A stretch of DNA of 64,000 bases, taken from the NCBI GenBank assembly GCA_024707265.1, contig JANQAB010000004.1, forward strand, positions 558,001 to 622,000. Reading direction: 5' to 3'. Each line of letters starts with the position of its first letter. The first letter of the stretch is position 1. The notes under the pieces are model-generated. The model did no database searches. It was given only the letters and a program-made list of their open reading frames with translations, and was not told where the DNA came from. The DNA is from Sporocytophaga sp. (lineage in GTDB: Bacteria > Bacteroidota > Bacteroidia > Cytophagales > Cytophagaceae). The position numbers and the translations under genes are program-made. Shown in pieces: positions 55,614-64,000 of the stretch.

Positions 55614-56013
55614 GGCACTTAATAATTTCTATATTAAATACCTGCTGGCAATTTTTTCAATTGTTGGCGGGTATTTGTTTTTATTCCTGTTTGACCGCTT
55701 CAATAATCATCAGCACATTACTCTTTGTATTTTCAAATTAACCACTGGTATTCCTTGTCCGGGTTGTGGAATGGGAAGGGCTACGATTGAGCTAATAAGA
55801 GGAAATTTTGCAGAGGCATATCATTACAACATTCTGAGTATTCCTTTTTCTGTTCTGGTTATTATTACATTTATCTGGATGATTATTGATCTTATCACAA
55901 GCAGAGATACCTTTTTTAACTTTATAGGAAAGGAAATGAAATTGTCCTATAAAGTATTAATTGTGATGGTGCTTATTATGGACTGGTTGGTGAATATTAT
56001 AAGAGGGGTGTAA
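55603..56013 (+). CDS. DUF2752 membrane protein
   Basis: 136 residues, three membrane helices, with the DUF2752 motif TGIPCPGCGMGRATIELIRG (PGCGxxR) after the first helix. Start uncertain: only TTG 55603 lies before the first helix, overlapping the TM2 stop by 11 bases. Overlap and shared direction suggest coupled translation with TM2. No known reaction. Confidence 0.8.
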   Translation: MLYKALNNFYIKYLLAIFSIVGGYLFLFLFDRFNNHQHITLCIFKLTTGIPCPGCGMGRATIELIRGNFAEAYHYNILSIPFSVLVIITFIWMIIDLITSRDTFFNFIGKEMKLSYKVLIVMVLIMDWLVNIIRGV

Positions 56014-56313
56014 TTTTTTAATAAAATTCTTATCATTAAAAGTATACAATCCTTAGAATTTTATGCAAATCAGCTTTTAGGTATTATCCAAGAAATTAGT
56101 TTTTGTGATATGTTATAAGTGTCTGTTTTGTAGTATTTTTGATCGTTATTTTCCCGCAAAAAAGGCTGAGAAAAGAGTTTAATTTACCTTCCTGTTTTAT
56201 AATTTTTCATATCTAAGTTTGGTGGTTTTAATGAATTAATTGCACCTTTTACAAAGTCGACTAATTCAGCTAATTTTATTTAAACCTAACCTAATTCTAA
56301 CGAGATTGAACCT
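56014..56313. other. Intergenic region before DUF418 gene
   Basis: About 300 A/T-rich bases with no gene. A TAnnTTTG-like element (TATTTTTG around 56135) is present but has no -33 partner at the right distance, so I do not call a promoter. Confidence 0.4.
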
Positions 56314-57537
56314 ATGGAATTACCTATTTTAAAAAAGCCTACAGACCGGCTGGAAATCATTGATGTATTAAGAGGCATAGCTTTGTTCGGACTTTTCTCC
56401 GTTCACATGCAAGAGCATTTCGAACTTTTTCTATTTCCTGAATCAAAATCCGAGATCTTAAAATCATTGGATAAAGGTATTAATGAAGTTGTTTATTTTC
56501 TATTTGCAGGAAAAGCATATGCGCTGTTTGCTTTCCTTTTCGGGTTAAGTTTCTTTATCCAGATGAAAAGGCAGGCGGAAAAAGGAATTGATTTTAAAGG
56601 ACGTTTTCTCTGGAGACTTATTGTTTTAGGAGTAATAGGATGGTTTCATAGTTTAATTTATTCTGGTGATATCCTCACTTTTTTCTTTGTCATGGGATTT
56701 GTGTTGTTACTACTGGATAAATTACCATCGTGGGTTTTAATTGTTCTCGCAATTTTTTTCATTTTGCAATTACCATTTGTTTTAATAGCGATAGGTAAAT
56801 CGATCAGTCAGGATTTCCAACGGAATCCATTACTTATTACTATGGATGCTATCTTTAAGTCCAGTGCTCCGGTTTTTTCAAAAGGCACCTTTACCGATGT
56901 AATTTCATTTAATATTTTTGAAGCTCAGAAATCCAAATGGTTATTCATGTTTTTGTATGGAAGAGTATTTCAGACATTGGGCTTGTTTATGATTGGCATT
57001 GTAATCGGAAGAAGTGGTTTTTTCAGGACAATTGATAGCTACAGGCAACATTGCAAACTCGCATTGATATTTGCATCTGTTGTATTTCTTCCTTTATATA
57101 TTTTTAACCGATACTATTTGCCTGAAATTGCTGCTGATAAAGTTATCATTGAAGCATGGACTATCATACTGTCCTCTTATGCAAACTTTGCATTTGTCGT
57201 GATGATCTTTACTGGTTTTGTTTTGCTTTACCAGATCGAGGCCATAAGTAAAAGGATGGATATACTTAAGTATATAGGAAGGATGAGCCTAACAACTTAT
57301 GTTATGCAATCAATAGTCTGGGTTCCTCTTATCTATGGATACGGAGCGGGGTTGTATGATTCTATTGGGTTCTTTTATAGTTTTCTGTTAGGTATACTCT
57401 TCTTTATCATTCAGATACTTTTCAGCAAGTGGTGGATGAAGAGGTATCATTACGGGCCAATAGAATGGCTTTGGAGATCCGTTACTTATTTATCTGTTCA
57501 GGATGTACCTATGAGAAAGGAACTTGTTCAGAGTTAG
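56314..57537 (+). CDS. DUF418 family membrane protein (YeiB-like)
   Basis: 407 residues with about ten helices. The N-terminus has the family opening RLEIIDVLRGIALFGLFSVH, next FAGKAYALFAFLFGLSFFIQ, and the DUF418 C-terminal part YIGRMSLTTYVMQSIVWVPL and KWWMKRYHYGPIEWLWRSVT. Related to acyltransferase-3-like membrane proteins; function unproven. Single gene ending at a hairpin shared with the convergent antiporter. Confidence 0.86.
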   Translation: MELPILKKPTDRLEIIDVLRGIALFGLFSVHMQEHFELFLFPESKSEILKSLDKGINEVVYFLFAGKAYALFAFLFGLSFFIQMKRQAEKGIDFKGRFLWRLIVLGVIGWFHSLIYSGDILTFFFVMGFVLLLLDKLPSWVLIVLAIFFILQLPFVLIAIGKSISQDFQRNPLLITMDAIFKSSAPVFSKGTFTDVISFNIFEAQKSKWLFMFLYGRVFQTLGLFMIGIVIGRSGFFRTIDSYRQHCKLALIFASVVFLPLYIFNRYYLPEIAADKVIIEAWTIILSSYANFAFVVMIFTGFVLLYQIEAISKRMDILKYIGRMSLTTYVMQSIVWVPLIYGYGAGLYDSIGFFYSFLLGILFFIIQILFSKWWMKRYHYGPIEWLWRSVTYLSVQDVPMRKELVQS

Positions 57538-57546
57538 TTTCCTGTT

Positions 57547-57584
57547 AAGCTAAAGACCTGTAATTATTTACTGGTCTTTAGCTT
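57547..57584. terminator. Bidirectional terminator, DUF418 and antiporter genes
   Basis: 12-bp perfect stem AAGCTAAAGACC/GGTCTTTAGCTT (57547-57558 with 57573-57584), 14-base loop. Lies between two convergent stops; tails are A/T-rich but not pure. Confidence 0.7.
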
Positions 57585-57625
57585 TAATAATATTATTCAG
57601 GTAGGTAGGAAGGCAGATAATTATT

Positions 57626-59236
57626 TTAAATAATTGGTGTGTTACTAATTTTCATTTCATTCAGATCCAATTGTAATTCGGCTTTTCTGATTTCCTTATC
57701 ACTGAAGAATTTTTCTTTCCGTAGTTCAAATAGTTCCATACGTTGAGCGGCGTAGATATCTAACAGGATTTGGCGATAATCTTCGACTTTTTCAATTTGA
57801 GTTGTATCGCATTCTAAAGAGGCAAGTCTTTGTTGCGAGGAAGCTATTTCATGTTCTAAATTTGCTTTCAATATACTTACCAATTCGTTTTCCTGTATTT
57901 CCAGAGCGTATTTATCGCATAGACGACTAAGGGCAGCATTAGATAACCTTAAATTTATTCCGGTCTGTTGCTCATCTTCCGGAACGATATCTTCGATTTC
58001 TTTTATATCAATGAGTTTAATGACCAAAGGCAAAGTAAGTCCTTGTACTCCAAGTGTGACAAGAATCGTTATGAATGTGATAAAGATAATCAGATTGCGA
58101 TGAGGGAAAGGAGTACCATCGTACATAAGAATAGGGATAGACAAAGCAGTAGCGAGGGATACAACTCCGCGCATCCCAGCCCAGCTAATGACTAAAGGGT
58201 TTTTCCACCCCGGATTAGGCTCTTTACGAACTTCTGCACTAAGCCAGCGAGGAATATGAGTGGCAGGAAATACCCACAGAAATCTGAGTAATATGATTAT
58301 GCCACTGATTAGTAAACCATATTTTATTCCCTGAGCAATTGAATATTCCCCCAATCCATTGATTATTTCCGGAAGTTCAAGGCCTATCAGAATAAATACA
58401 ACGGCGTTCATCACAAATATCATGGTTGTCCAGACACCAAGCATACTGATGCGTGTAGTGGCAGTGCTGAAAACTTTATGTGATCGGTAAGATAAAAAGA
58501 GCCCACCGCTCACTACGGCCATTACTCCTGAAAAGTGGAACTGTTCTGCAGTAAGGAAGAGGATGTATGGAGTCATTACTGTTAATGCCACATCTATTGC
58601 AGGTGTTGTAGGCAGAAAACGGTGTATGAAATACATGATATGAGCGCCAGCAAGACCCACCACAACACCCATTGTAGCAACAAGGATGAATTGGCCGGCA
58701 GCTGCCTGAAATGAAAAGGTCCCGGTAAGAATGGCTGCAAGCGCGAAACGGAAAACAATCAGCGATGATGCATCATTGACAAGGCTTTCTCCTTCAAGAG
58801 TGGTTAATACTCTCTTAGGTACTTCCAGACCTTTTAATACTGTCGTTGATGCAATTGCGTCTGGCGGAGAAATGATGCCTCCCAGCAGAAATCCAAGAGC
58901 TAATGTAAAGCTGGGTATTATGTTGTTTGAAAAGTAAGCCACTAATGTGCTAGTAAAAAACACAAGTCCAAATGCGAGCAGAGAGATAGGACGTTTCCAT
59001 TTCCAGAAGTCTTTCCAGGAAGTGTACCAGGCGGCCTCATAAAGCAAAGGGGGTAGGAAAATCAGAAAGACAAGATCTGGTTTTAACTTAATAATAGGAA
59101 TACCCGGAATAAAACTAATTACAAGACCAGCCACCACAAGAAATATCGGATAGGCAATTTTTATCTTTTGTGCCAACATCACAAGGAGAAAAACTGCAAA
59201 TAGAAGACTGAGAATAAGTAATAAGTTGTTATGCAC
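57626..59236 (-). CDS. CPA1 family Na+/H+ antiporter
   Basis: 536 residues: about 12 helices then a cytoplasmic tail of about 130 residues with helical coils. Family motifs: LIFLPPLLYEAAWYTSWKDF, GGIISPPDAIAST (ion-site Asp), LEGESLVNDASSLIVFRFAL (second conserved Asp) and SWAGMRGVVSLATALSIP (G-x-RG loop). Exchanges Na+ (or K+) for H+ at the inner membrane, for pH and salt control. An NhaP/NHE-like grouping fits; ion preference not predictable. Confidence 0.9.
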   Translation of the reverse strand: MHNNLLLILSLLFAVFLLVMLAQKIKIAYPIFLVVAGLVISFIPGIPIIKLKPDLVFLIFLPPLLYEAAWYTSWKDFWKWKRPISLLAFGLVFFTSTLVAYFSNNIIPSFTLALGFLLGGIISPPDAIASTTVLKGLEVPKRVLTTLEGESLVNDASSLIVFRFALAAILTGTFSFQAAAGQFILVATMGVVVGLAGAHIMYFIHRFLPTTPAIDVALTVMTPYILFLTAEQFHFSGVMAVVSGGLFLSYRSHKVFSTATTRISMLGVWTTMIFVMNAVVFILIGLELPEIINGLGEYSIAQGIKYGLLISGIIILLRFLWVFPATHIPRWLSAEVRKEPNPGWKNPLVISWAGMRGVVSLATALSIPILMYDGTPFPHRNLIIFITFITILVTLGVQGLTLPLVIKLIDIKEIEDIVPEDEQQTGINLRLSNAALSRLCDKYALEIQENELVSILKANLEHEIASSQQRLASLECDTTQIEKVEDYRQILLDIYAAQRMELFELRKEKFFSDKEIRKAELQLDLNEMKISNTPII

Positions 59237-59276
59237 TTTGTGTGTATTGCTTTAATACTCTGAGAATTACATAATG

Positions 59277-59955
59277 TTAATCTCCCTCCGGTAATAATAG
59301 AACCAGGAAATCGATTACCAGCGAAGTGACTTGACCTTCTTTATCTATGCCCCAATAAGCAGGGTACACCCCATCTCCATAGCCGGACTGAAACATGGTT
59401 ATGTTTAATTCCGACCCTGGCAATTTGAAATTGACCCAGTCCCCATAGTCTTGCGGATTATTCTGGTCAATGGCGTTCTTCTTAAATTCAGCTGCGAAGA
59501 AATCGTCATAGATATTTCCTTCAGGATTTTTTTTGAACAAAGGATTCTATAAACTTATCGTATTGAAGAGCAGCTTCATAATCCATAATACCTCCTAGTC
59601 CAGCATCTACAGGAAACCCGAAAAAGTCACCCTTTTCCTTTAATTCATTAATATCATCATCATTCCTAAGAGCGAGAACCCATTTTTCAGCTTTTTTGTT
59701 GCTTAGTTCTAATTTGGCAACTGCATAGCGCTCTCCGGCATTTTCTGTCTTTGCTATGTAGATTTTTACTGGATAGTTTCCAGGGTTTATTTTTTTGCTT
59801 AATGGAACTATATCGTGAAATACAAGCGGATCGCAAGCGACAATTTCTCCGCTAGAGACCGAAAGATTTCCTATTTCCAAAAGTTCGACAGGTGTTCCTT
59901 GTACTTCTTTGTTTTCAAAGATGATGTTATAATCTGCGTGTGATAAAAATTCCAT
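59277..59955 (-). CDS. DUF4241 family protein, frame broken at 59527-59534
   Basis: Cytoplasmic protein of unknown function, DUF4241. The upstream part (ATG 59955) has IEIGN-like LLEIGNLSVSSGEIVACDPL and GNYPVKIYIAKTENAGERYA, with GFPVDAGLGGIMDYEAALQY. It stops shortly after an A8 run on the coding strand (59527-59534); the next frame carries the remaining conserved part PEGNIYDDFFAAEFKKNAID and GDGVYPAYWGIDKEGQVTSL. Removing one A gives a single protein of about 225 residues. Such proteins occur in polymorphic-toxin or immunity settings, but nothing of that sort is next to it here. Confidence 0.8.
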
Positions 59956-60175
59956 GAAGTTTTGATGTATTATGATAGATCAAAAGTAAAAAAACGATAG
60001 AAGGAATAGAAGAGACTATAATTAATGTAAACATTAATTATTCTTCTAGTATTCAACAATCATATAAAAGCTATACGTGTACTTAGGGGGCTAAATAATG
60101 CCTTGAAAAGATGCGTTTAGAATATGAAAGTAAAAAAAATACGAAAAGGGAGTTTAAGCTACACTAATTTTAATT

Positions 60176-60205
60176 TAAATAGGAGCTTATCAAAGCCCCT
60201 ATTTA
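60176..60205 (-). terminator. Hairpin after the secreted gene at 60.2-61.7 kb
   Basis: AAATAGG.GCTT pairs with AAGC.CCTATTT with one mismatch, followed on the minus strand by A/T-rich bases. It lies just after the minus-strand stop at 60215. Confidence 0.45.
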
Positions 60206-60214
60206 TTTTTTAGT

Positions 60215-61681
60215 CTATTTCTCAAGCTTGAAAGCCTTTATTTCACCATCCTTTTCCCTTACATAGGTTATTATATCAAATCCTTTTTTTGTAAAGATAT
60301 TGCATACTACATAATTAGGGTCCATCTTGCTTGTTAGGCCATTTAAAAAATCCCAGGACAAGCCTTTAGCGATGTAGTTTGGACTTTTCCAATGAATAGT
60401 ATATTTTTCTGGAATTAAGTATTGCGGGTTATATAAACCCAAATTATTTTTATAGAGAACGTCTTCAACATAGTTTAAGCTACCATCTTTTCCCAGGCGC
60501 ACCCCAGTCATCTTTACCTGATTTTTGAGAAGTCCTTTACTATCATTAAAAAGTAAGAGTCTTAATTCTTGCTTTTCCATGTCCAAAAGTTTGGTATTCT
60601 TGATGAATGTTGAAATCGGAAAGACATTGGCCATTGTAAAATGGATTTTATCTCTGACAGAATTATCTGGGATATATTGAGTGAAGTTGCTGAATTCGAA
60701 TTCCTTTCTATAAAGGGCTGAAGTATTTTTATAATCAAACTTATTTACATAAAGGCCATTGATAAAATTTTTGCTTTCGATTTTCATGAGACCGAAAGCA
60801 TACAATTCATTATGCAGTGTGTCAAATTCGATTGTTGGTGTATAATATCTGGTGTCAGCGATTGTGGTTGGCTCAAAGGTATAATTTTTAGGATTTGAAA
60901 TTATCCCGCTAGGTGTCATTTCAATTGTTTTTAAAATCATTTCTTTTAACTTAGATCCTTCTATGTCTTTGAAATAACTTTTAATAAGAATTGTCTTACT
61001 GTCCGTCGTTATTAAATCAGACCAAAGATATTCGCCTTTGTCCTGTAAAGCCCACTTTAATTCATAATCATCTGTTTCAAGTTTTATATCTTTAATATTC
61101 GAAGAAAGATCTTTGGCAGAAAATGACACTAGAGAATAATTAACTTTCTTTTCTTTTTTACCTACTTTGACTAATAGTAAGCTTAGCCCATCCTTGGTTA
61201 AAAAGTAGGTTGAGATTCCATCAAATAGTTTATTTGTTGTAAAGCGTGTTTCAACTATTTGGCCCTTAGAATCAAACCTGGTGATATGTAACTGGTTGAA
61301 CTTGGCCGGATTGTTACTTATCTGGATAAAGTATACGCCTTTTTCGTCTCCGATAGTATAGCTGTAGGGCATTGATTGTAATCCGTAAACCTTATCTATC
61401 TTAGTTTCCCACTGTTCCTCAAGGTCATTATTATATTTTGTAAAAGTATAATCCTTTCTTAAAATAAATCCATCATTCTTTACATCTGTCAGTTCTAATG
61501 AAGGGGTAAGATTATAGTTGTTACTAGGCCCTGCTCCATTTACTGCGGACTTAAGTCCAAAAGGTCCGATAAGTCCTAAACTTTTACCAGACGGAAAAAG
61601 TACTTTTTCTTTTATTACTTTTTGAGCATAAGAGCTAAGGTTTATTGATATAACCATAGCTACGATAAGAATTTTTTTCAT
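60215..61681 (-). CDS. Secreted protein of unknown function
   Basis: 488 residues with a clear signal peptide (MKKILIVAMVISINLSSYAQ). The mature part is beta-rich with alternating hydrophobics and no Cys, and looks like an irregular propeller (LELTDVKNDGFILRKDYTFT, YFIQISNNPAKFNQLHITRF, YLIPEKYTIHWKSPNYIAKG). No lipobox and no type IX sorting domain, so periplasmic or outer-membrane-associated. No family recognised. Single gene. Confidence 0.65.
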   Translation of the reverse strand: MKKILIVAMVISINLSSYAQKVIKEKVLFPSGKSLGLIGPFGLKSAVNGAGPSNNYNLTPSLELTDVKNDGFILRKDYTFTKYNNDLEEQWETKIDKVYGLQSMPYSYTIGDEKGVYFIQISNNPAKFNQLHITRFDSKGQIVETRFTTNKLFDGISTYFLTKDGLSLLLVKVGKKEKKVNYSLVSFSAKDLSSNIKDIKLETDDYELKWALQDKGEYLWSDLITTDSKTILIKSYFKDIEGSKLKEMILKTIEMTPSGIISNPKNYTFEPTTIADTRYYTPTIEFDTLHNELYAFGLMKIESKNFINGLYVNKFDYKNTSALYRKEFEFSNFTQYIPDNSVRDKIHFTMANVFPISTFIKNTKLLDMEKQELRLLLFNDSKGLLKNQVKMTGVRLGKDGSLNYVEDVLYKNNLGLYNPQYLIPEKYTIHWKSPNYIAKGLSWDFLNGLTSKMDPNYVVCNIFTKKGFDIITYVREKDGEIKAFKLEK

Positions 61682-62104
61682 GAAAAGGTAATTGAATATA
61701 TTTATAAGATATTAAATATTACAAATGTAGTAAGAAGTATCATTTTATTCTACTTAGAAAGAAGTCTAAATCCGTATTACAAATTTCTAATACGGTAAAT
61801 TGTAAAATATTGTTTTATAGACTATTGCTAAGAAAAGAAAAGTGAGGCGGACCCTGTTTATTCTAATCCAGGCATATTGACTTTTATCACTCAAAAATCA
61901 AAGAAGGTCATTTAAGTCAGAAATAGCATCTGAAATGAATATATTAATAATATTAAAAATGAACAGACTAGTAGGCAACGATTTGTGTAGATCCTTATGA
62001 TGGTGTTGACAGTACATTAGATAGTATACCTTTGAAGACTGTTATAAAATTGCTTACACAGGGAGAGTAGAAACTGAATGATGGGTTGAGAGGTTTGATA
62101 AAAA
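61682..62104. other. Intergenic region, nothing recognised
   Basis: About 420 bases. Short frames exist (one reading VDPYDGVDSTLDSIPLKTV around 61988-62065) but have no start codon and no helpful context. It may hold the promoter of the leftward secreted gene, and perhaps decayed coding sequence. Confidence 0.4.
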
Positions 62105-62293
62105 ATGTCCATACCCACTACATCTTATATATTGGTATCAAATGGTCTTTGCACTTCTGGTAAAATATTAAGCAGGCATCAGGTAAATGTGGATGCCAAA
62201 ACGGAAGAAATTAATTTCGACTGTTTAGGAACTTCTAATAGAATGACAGTGGTATATGTCTGCTATATTTGTTCAGGAGATTTTTCCAAGTGA
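62105..62293 (+). CDS. Small hypothetical protein, doubtful
   Basis: A 62-codon frame from ATG 62105 containing four Cys (NGLCTSGKIL, FDCLGTSN, YVCYICSGDF). A CxxC-type end (VCYICSG) could bind metal, but there is no binding site, no partner and no family. It precedes the Crp-like gene by 50 bases. Possibly a remnant or random frame. Confidence 0.25.
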   Translation: MSIPTTSYILVSNGLCTSGKILSRHQVNVDAKTEEINFDCLGTSNRMTVVYVCYICSGDFSK

Positions 62294-62344
62294 GGTTACC
62301 TATCTTCTTAAATTAGAATATATTCCCGTTTCTCCATAATCCTT

Positions 62345-62941
62345 ATGTCCCAGGAAAAATTAAAATTGTTTCTCCAAGCTTTGGAGGCAAAGGGTATTTA
62401 TATAAGCAAAGAAGATATAAAGACTGTTTCTGAACGCACTCGTATCGTTTCAATAGAAAAGGGTACCATATTTATGAAACAGGGAGTGCCTGTCAAAAGA
62501 CTTTACTTTTTGATTAGCGGAACTGCCCGGTTATATGTGAATCATGGAACGCATGAAACAACAATTGATTTCATCTCCTGGAGTGAATTTGTTTCCACTT
62601 TTGTATATGTGCAAAATGAAGTCCCTTCAACTGTAGCACTTGACGCATTAACAGAAGTCAGCGCTCTATACTGGGAGAAAGGTGATATAGTCTTTCTTAA
62701 AAAACATACAAAAGTATTTAATGATATTGAGAATGTAATGCTGGATAGTTTGTTGCAATGGAATTTACGAAGAGAAATAGAATTCAGAAACCTTAGTCCT
62801 GAAGAAAGATATTTAAAGCTTTATGAAAATCAGCCTAAAGTAGTGCAACAAGTGCCGCTAAAATATATTGCTTCTTATCTTGGTATACATCAGGACAGCC
62901 TGAGTCGGATCCGTAAAAAAATTATTTTGAAACGAGCTTAA
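62345..62941 (+). CDS. Crp/Fnr family transcription regulator
   Basis: 198 residues. N-terminal cyclic-nucleotide-binding-type barrel (ISVEKGTIF-like VSIEKGTIFMKQGVPVKRLY, FLISGTARLYVNHGTHETTI), then a dimer helix and the short HTH seen in Bacteroidetes members: VPLKYIASYLGIHQDSLSRI. The Arg and Glu of a classic cAMP pocket are not conserved, so the ligand is unknown. Such proteins often act on stress or nitrogen-oxide response genes. Neighbours give no target. Confidence 0.85.
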   Translation: MSQEKLKLFLQALEAKGIYISKEDIKTVSERTRIVSIEKGTIFMKQGVPVKRLYFLISGTARLYVNHGTHETTIDFISWSEFVSTFVYVQNEVPSTVALDALTEVSALYWEKGDIVFLKKHTKVFNDIENVMLDSLLQWNLRREIEFRNLSPEERYLKLYENQPKVVQQVPLKYIASYLGIHQDSLSRIRKKIILKRA

Positions 62942-63073
62942 CTACAAATAATTGAAGTGATTGTAACCCCTGAAAATCTGACCAAGGTCAGGATTTAATA
63001 AGTTTTTCATCTTTTATTTTGTTGAAAGTTTATGTGTTTTTTTAAAATTTAATTTTTATTCAAATTATACTCT

Positions 63074-64000
63074 ATGAAATTGATTTATAAGGCTATTGCT
63101 GTGTGCAATATGCTGATCTTTACAGCAAATGCTCAGGAAAATGTATTTAAACCATCGAAAGAAGCTATCTATTATAAAGCTAACGATGAGTGGAAATTGA
63201 CAAGTCTTTATCAGTATACATACAATGAATATGGTAATGAGGTAACAAAAGTTTATAAGAATGGTGATGAAGTTCCTGTCTCTAAAGATTCTCTTGTATA
63301 TTCAGTTGATAAAGATGTTATTGAGCAATATACTTATATGTGGGATTCTAATACAAAAAAATGGAATCCCACTTCGAAAGAGACTTATTGTTATTTTGAA
63401 AACGGTGAGTCATGCGGTCATGCTTCCTATATTTATTCAAACGGATGGGAGTTAAATTTTGCTATGGAAGATGTTCGGTCTTACCCCCAGTCAGATGAGG
63501 TAGAGGTGAAATCAAGAATGTTTGGTAGTGAAACCAAACAGTGGAAGGACCAGACTAAGTACCTTATTAAATATGATGTAGAAAGAAAGGAATTGAGCAG
63601 GACCTATTCATATGTAGATCCTGTTACTAAAGCCTGGACCTATTCATCAAGAATATCCTATAATGGCTGGTTGGATTTTCAAAATGATATTCCAGCAAAA
63701 AGAGTATCGGAAGATTATAAGAACAATGCATGGGTAGTGCGGGATTCGAGTTCCTTTCAAGAGAATCAAGGCCTTTGGATCGAGACCAGGAAGATTTATA
63801 ATCCAGATAAAAGCCTGAAAGAAATATTAAGGATTATGAATTCAAAAGACGGAAATTTCAGGGAGGTCTCCAAAGCACACGCTGGAGGCTGGATGTTGAT
63901 TTCATCGTATGATAAAACTGATTTAAAAACTACAACAATCATTAATGATTTTGAAGGTGACGAATTGCTTGTAACTGAAAAAACAGAACATGATTTTGAA
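63074..64000 (+). CDS. Secreted protein, unknown, cut by right window edge
   Basis: ATG 63074 gives a signal peptide (MKLIYKAIAVCNMLIFTANA, cleavage before QE) and the frame stays open to the last base (309 codons so far). The mature part is rich in Trp, Tyr and charged residues and repeats short units of the kind KxWxxxSKxTYxY, e.g. WDSNTKKWNPTSKETYCYFE and VDPVTKAWTYSSRISYNGW. Similar repeats occur in secreted Cytophagales proteins that end in a type IX sorting domain, which would lie outside the window. Family not named. Confidence 0.7.
   Translation, partial: MKLIYKAIAVCNMLIFTANAQENVFKPSKEAIYYKANDEWKLTSLYQYTYNEYGNEVTKVYKNGDEVPVSKDSLVYSVDKDVIEQYTYMWDSNTKKWNPTSKETYCYFENGESCGHASYIYSNGWELNFAMEDVRSYPQSDEVEVKSRMFGSETKQWKDQTKYLIKYDVERKELSRTYSYVDPVTKAWTYSSRISYNGWLDFQNDIPAKRVSEDYKNNAWVVRDSSSFQENQGLWIETRKIYNPDKSLKEILRIMNSKDGNFREVSKAHAGGWMLISSYDKTDLKTTTIINDFEGDELLVTEKTEHDFE

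Noticed and set aside
61988..62068. Short coding-looking stretch VDPYDGVDSTLD before the small Cys-rich frame
   Set aside because: No start codon or upstream continuation and no family; could be a remnant, but the evidence is too thin.

Overview
The window is AT-rich chromosomal DNA from a gliding, cellulolytic member of the Bacteroidetes, most likely order Cytophagales near Sporocytophaga or Cytophaga. The evidence is type IX secretion sorting domains (type A on the xyloglucanase; CHU_C/type B on other proteins), two PorP/SprF-like outer membrane proteins, SprB and PKD repeats, a GH74 xyloglucanase with the Cys-rich 'DCNG..GGTA' repeats typical of Cytophaga enzymes, TonB/ExbBD energisers, and promoters of the TTG/TAnnTTTG type. 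Ribosome binding sites are mostly weak. I saw no rRNA, tRNA, IS element, prophage or CRISPR array.

Layout. 1-4.2 kb: exbD (cut by the left edge), tonB, a small membrane protein, a PstS-like lipoprotein and a TPR protein. 4.3-9.4 kb: TerB-like, DedA, OmpA/PD40, Gfo/Idh, Cys-cluster (YkgJ-like) and YdcF-like housekeeping genes. 9.4-13.7 kb: a leftward operon of ECF sigma factor, membrane protein with SprB and CHU_C domains, and LRR-CHU_C protein, divergent from a PorP/SprF gene. 13.9-17 kb: GH74 enzyme followed by three hairpin repeats. 17-29.4 kb: nuclease/phosphatase, DNRLRE lipoprotein, a second sigma/membrane/outer-membrane cassette, two PAP2 enzymes, AIM24, lipocalin, START, DinB, a second PstS, an OmpP1/FadL porin and a GDSL lipoprotein. 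29.9-38.3 kb: exbB-exbD, NADP-dependent GAPDH, K+-dependent membrane pyrophosphatase, amino acid permease, patatin, methyltransferase. 38.4-49.5 kb: a signalling island. Leftward it has YfiR, a HAMP-GAF sensor without an output domain, and a TonB receptor; rightward it has CheR, CheB, GAF, a HAMP-GAF-PAS-SpoIIE phosphatase, a SiaB-type kinase and a SiaC-type phosphoprotein. 49.5-64 kb: MBL-rhodanese, a large PKD/CHU_C protein divergent from a second PorP/SprF, TM2, DUF2752, DUF418, Na+/H+ antiporter, DUF4241, two unknown secreted proteins (the last cut by the right edge) and a Crp-like regulator.

How the genes fit together. Two loci pair a PorP/SprF barrel with CHU_C proteins across a divergent intergenic region, suggesting surface or gliding modules exported by type IX secretion. 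Two sigma-factor cassettes each continue into a single-TM protein and then an envelope protein. The SpoIIE/SiaB/SiaC set forms a phosphatase-kinase-target partner switch, with sensor modules shared between the two divergent operons.

Quality warning. Nine otherwise well-conserved genes are each broken by exactly one base, eight at a homopolymer run of 5 to 8 bases and one at a three-base run. On the coding strand the change is one extra A/T in seven cases and one missing G in two. This looks like a sequencing or assembly artefact rather than gene decay. These genes are listed as single spanning CDS with the break position given.
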